Shown: positions 4,678 through 5,286 of the stretch, piece after piece
Position numbering within the stretch: the first letter of the stretch is position 1
How the letters are laid out: the number at the start of each line of letters is the position of its first letter
Source: Clostridiales bacterium UBA5446
GTDB taxonomy: Bacteria; Bacillota; Clostridia; Oscillospirales; Oscillospiraceae
Direction: 5' to 3'
Length of the DNA stretch: 5,286 nucleotides
NCBI GenBank assembly: GCA_002427465.1
Contig: DIRC01000058.1
Location: 27,624 to 32,909 of the forward strand
The notes under the pieces: generated by a model
Told to the model about the DNA's origin: nothing
The model's input: only the letters and a program-made list of their open reading frames with translations
Databases searched by the model: none
Program-made: the position numbers and the translations under genes

Positions 4678-5286
4678 TCAGTCGGCTCTTACTCCTAAAA
4701 ACTCGATCATTTTTTGTTCGCCGGTCAGGGCGTCCACAAATACCACAACATCCTCGTCCTCGCTGCTCTTGCAGGTGATCTCATAGCAGAAATACTCCTT
4801 CGTCCCGGCCATGTGGGTCAAAACCAGCCGCGAATCAACAGGTTCCAAAGAATCTGGAAGGGCATTTGCAGCATCCTCAGGGGAAACCGCCGGCGTCAGA
4901 TCCCTCTCCTTATGGTTTTTCAGATATTTATCCGCCATCATCGAACAGACCTTGCCGTCATCCAGCGCCACTGATACCATGATGATATCGTCCAGGCAGA
5001 GGACGCCGTTCTGGCTATAGATAAAACTCAGCTCGCAGATGCCGCCTTCAATCTGGCGCGACAGCTCCTTCATGTTATCATAGCCGCGTTCGGCCAAAAA
5101 CTCCGCCGCCGTGGCCGCGGCCTCATCCTCAGTGACATTACCGCTTTCCGGCCTGTGCGAGTTTGACCATTTCGCAACATCCCCCGACTTTTTTGTTACG
5201 GCAATCTGCTCCTCCTCACCCTGCTCCGTGGACAGGCTGAAATACAGGCATGGAAGCCCGTTGTCGGATTTGCCGGCAAGAGTCAG
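4678..5286 (-). CDS. ypeB: Germination protein YpeB (C-terminal part, cut by window edge)
   Basis: The reading frame is open from the right edge to the TGA at 4678, giving the last 202 residues; family members are about 450 aa, so the N-terminal membrane anchor and first half are missing. The visible part matches the PepSY-like C-terminal region of YpeB. Landmarks, numbered in the fragment, are AAEFLAERGYDNM (60-72), FIYSQNGVLCLDDIIMV (88-104), VALDDGKVCSM (106-116), YLKNHKERDL (121-130) and the last repeat, with CYEITCK and FVDALTGEQKMIEFL. A TTG at 5097 can be read as a start but lies within the conserved LAERGY motif, so it is not one. YpeB is found in spores and is needed to place and stabilise the cortex-lytic enzyme SleB, usually encoded just upstream. 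Its presence indicates an endospore former. No hairpin terminator is seen after it. Confidence 0.92.
   Translation of the reverse strand: MTLAGKSDNGLPCLYFSLSTEQGEEEQIAVTKKSGDVAKWSNSHRPESGNVTEDEAAATAAEFLAERGYDNMKELSRQIEGGICELSFIYSQNGVLCLDDIIMVSVALDDGKVCSMMADKYLKNHKERDLTPAVSPEDAANALPDSLEPVDSRLVLTHMAGTKEYFCYEITCKSSEDEDVVVFVDALTGEQKMIEFLGVRAD

Noticed and set aside
4678..5097. TTG at 5097 as the start of a separate 139-aa protein
   Set aside because: The frame stays open to the window edge and the upstream codons complete the conserved AAEFLAERGY segment of YpeB, so the TTG is an internal Leu codon.

Overview
The window looks like chromosomal DNA from a spore-forming Bacillota, most likely a clostridial lineage with moderately high GC (Oscillospiraceae-like). 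Evidence: strong GGAGG-type ribosome binding sites, TTG and GTG starts, a clear C-terminal part of the germination protein YpeB, and a DUF6774-type small protein as found in Clostridia. I see no transposase, phage gene, CRISPR array, tRNA or rRNA. The lineage is an inference.

Left edge (1-243): the first 56 codons of a TatD-family metal-dependent hydrolase run off the left end on the minus strand. It is divergent from the next gene across a 75-nt spacer holding a perfect 14-bp palindrome (205-218). A TTGCGC on each strand of the palindrome lies exactly 17 bp from a -10-like hexamer on each side.

Plus-strand operon (226-3284): an O-antigen ligase/polymerase-like membrane protein, an acyltransferase-3 family membrane protein (TTG start) and a cyclodeaminase/cyclohydrolase (FTCD_C/FchA-like) protein follow each other with gaps of 4 and 15 nt. 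The second and third genes each have GGAGG 9 nt before the start. The first two suggest building and O-acylating a surface glycan. The third is a one-carbon folate enzyme by family and has no obvious link to them. A 17-bp perfect hairpin closes the operon and also serves the minus-strand genes that converge on it.

Minus-strand small-gene cluster (3277-3825): three short genes, each with a good ribosome binding site: a 51-aa DUF6774-like protein (GTG start), a 44-aa Asn/Lys/Gln-rich basic protein and a 53-aa Pro/Lys-rich basic protein. The last two are coupled, the stop of one lying inside the ribosome binding site of the next. Their size and composition resemble minor small spore proteins, but that is only a hypothesis.

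Right part (3891-5286, minus strand): a 202-aa protein built as zinc ribbon, one membrane helix, Pro/Thr stalk and BIG2 Ig-like domain, with its own promoter and a strong terminator. Upstream of it is the C-terminal 202 residues of YpeB, whose partner sleB would be expected just beyond the right edge.

No gene-free stretch exceeds 135 nt. Apart from the left-edge tatD fragment and the right-edge ypeB fragment, all genes appear complete. Nothing here is clearly a new multi-gene system; the best leads are the small-gene cluster, the palindromic divergent promoter region and the zinc-ribbon/BIG2 protein next to ypeB.
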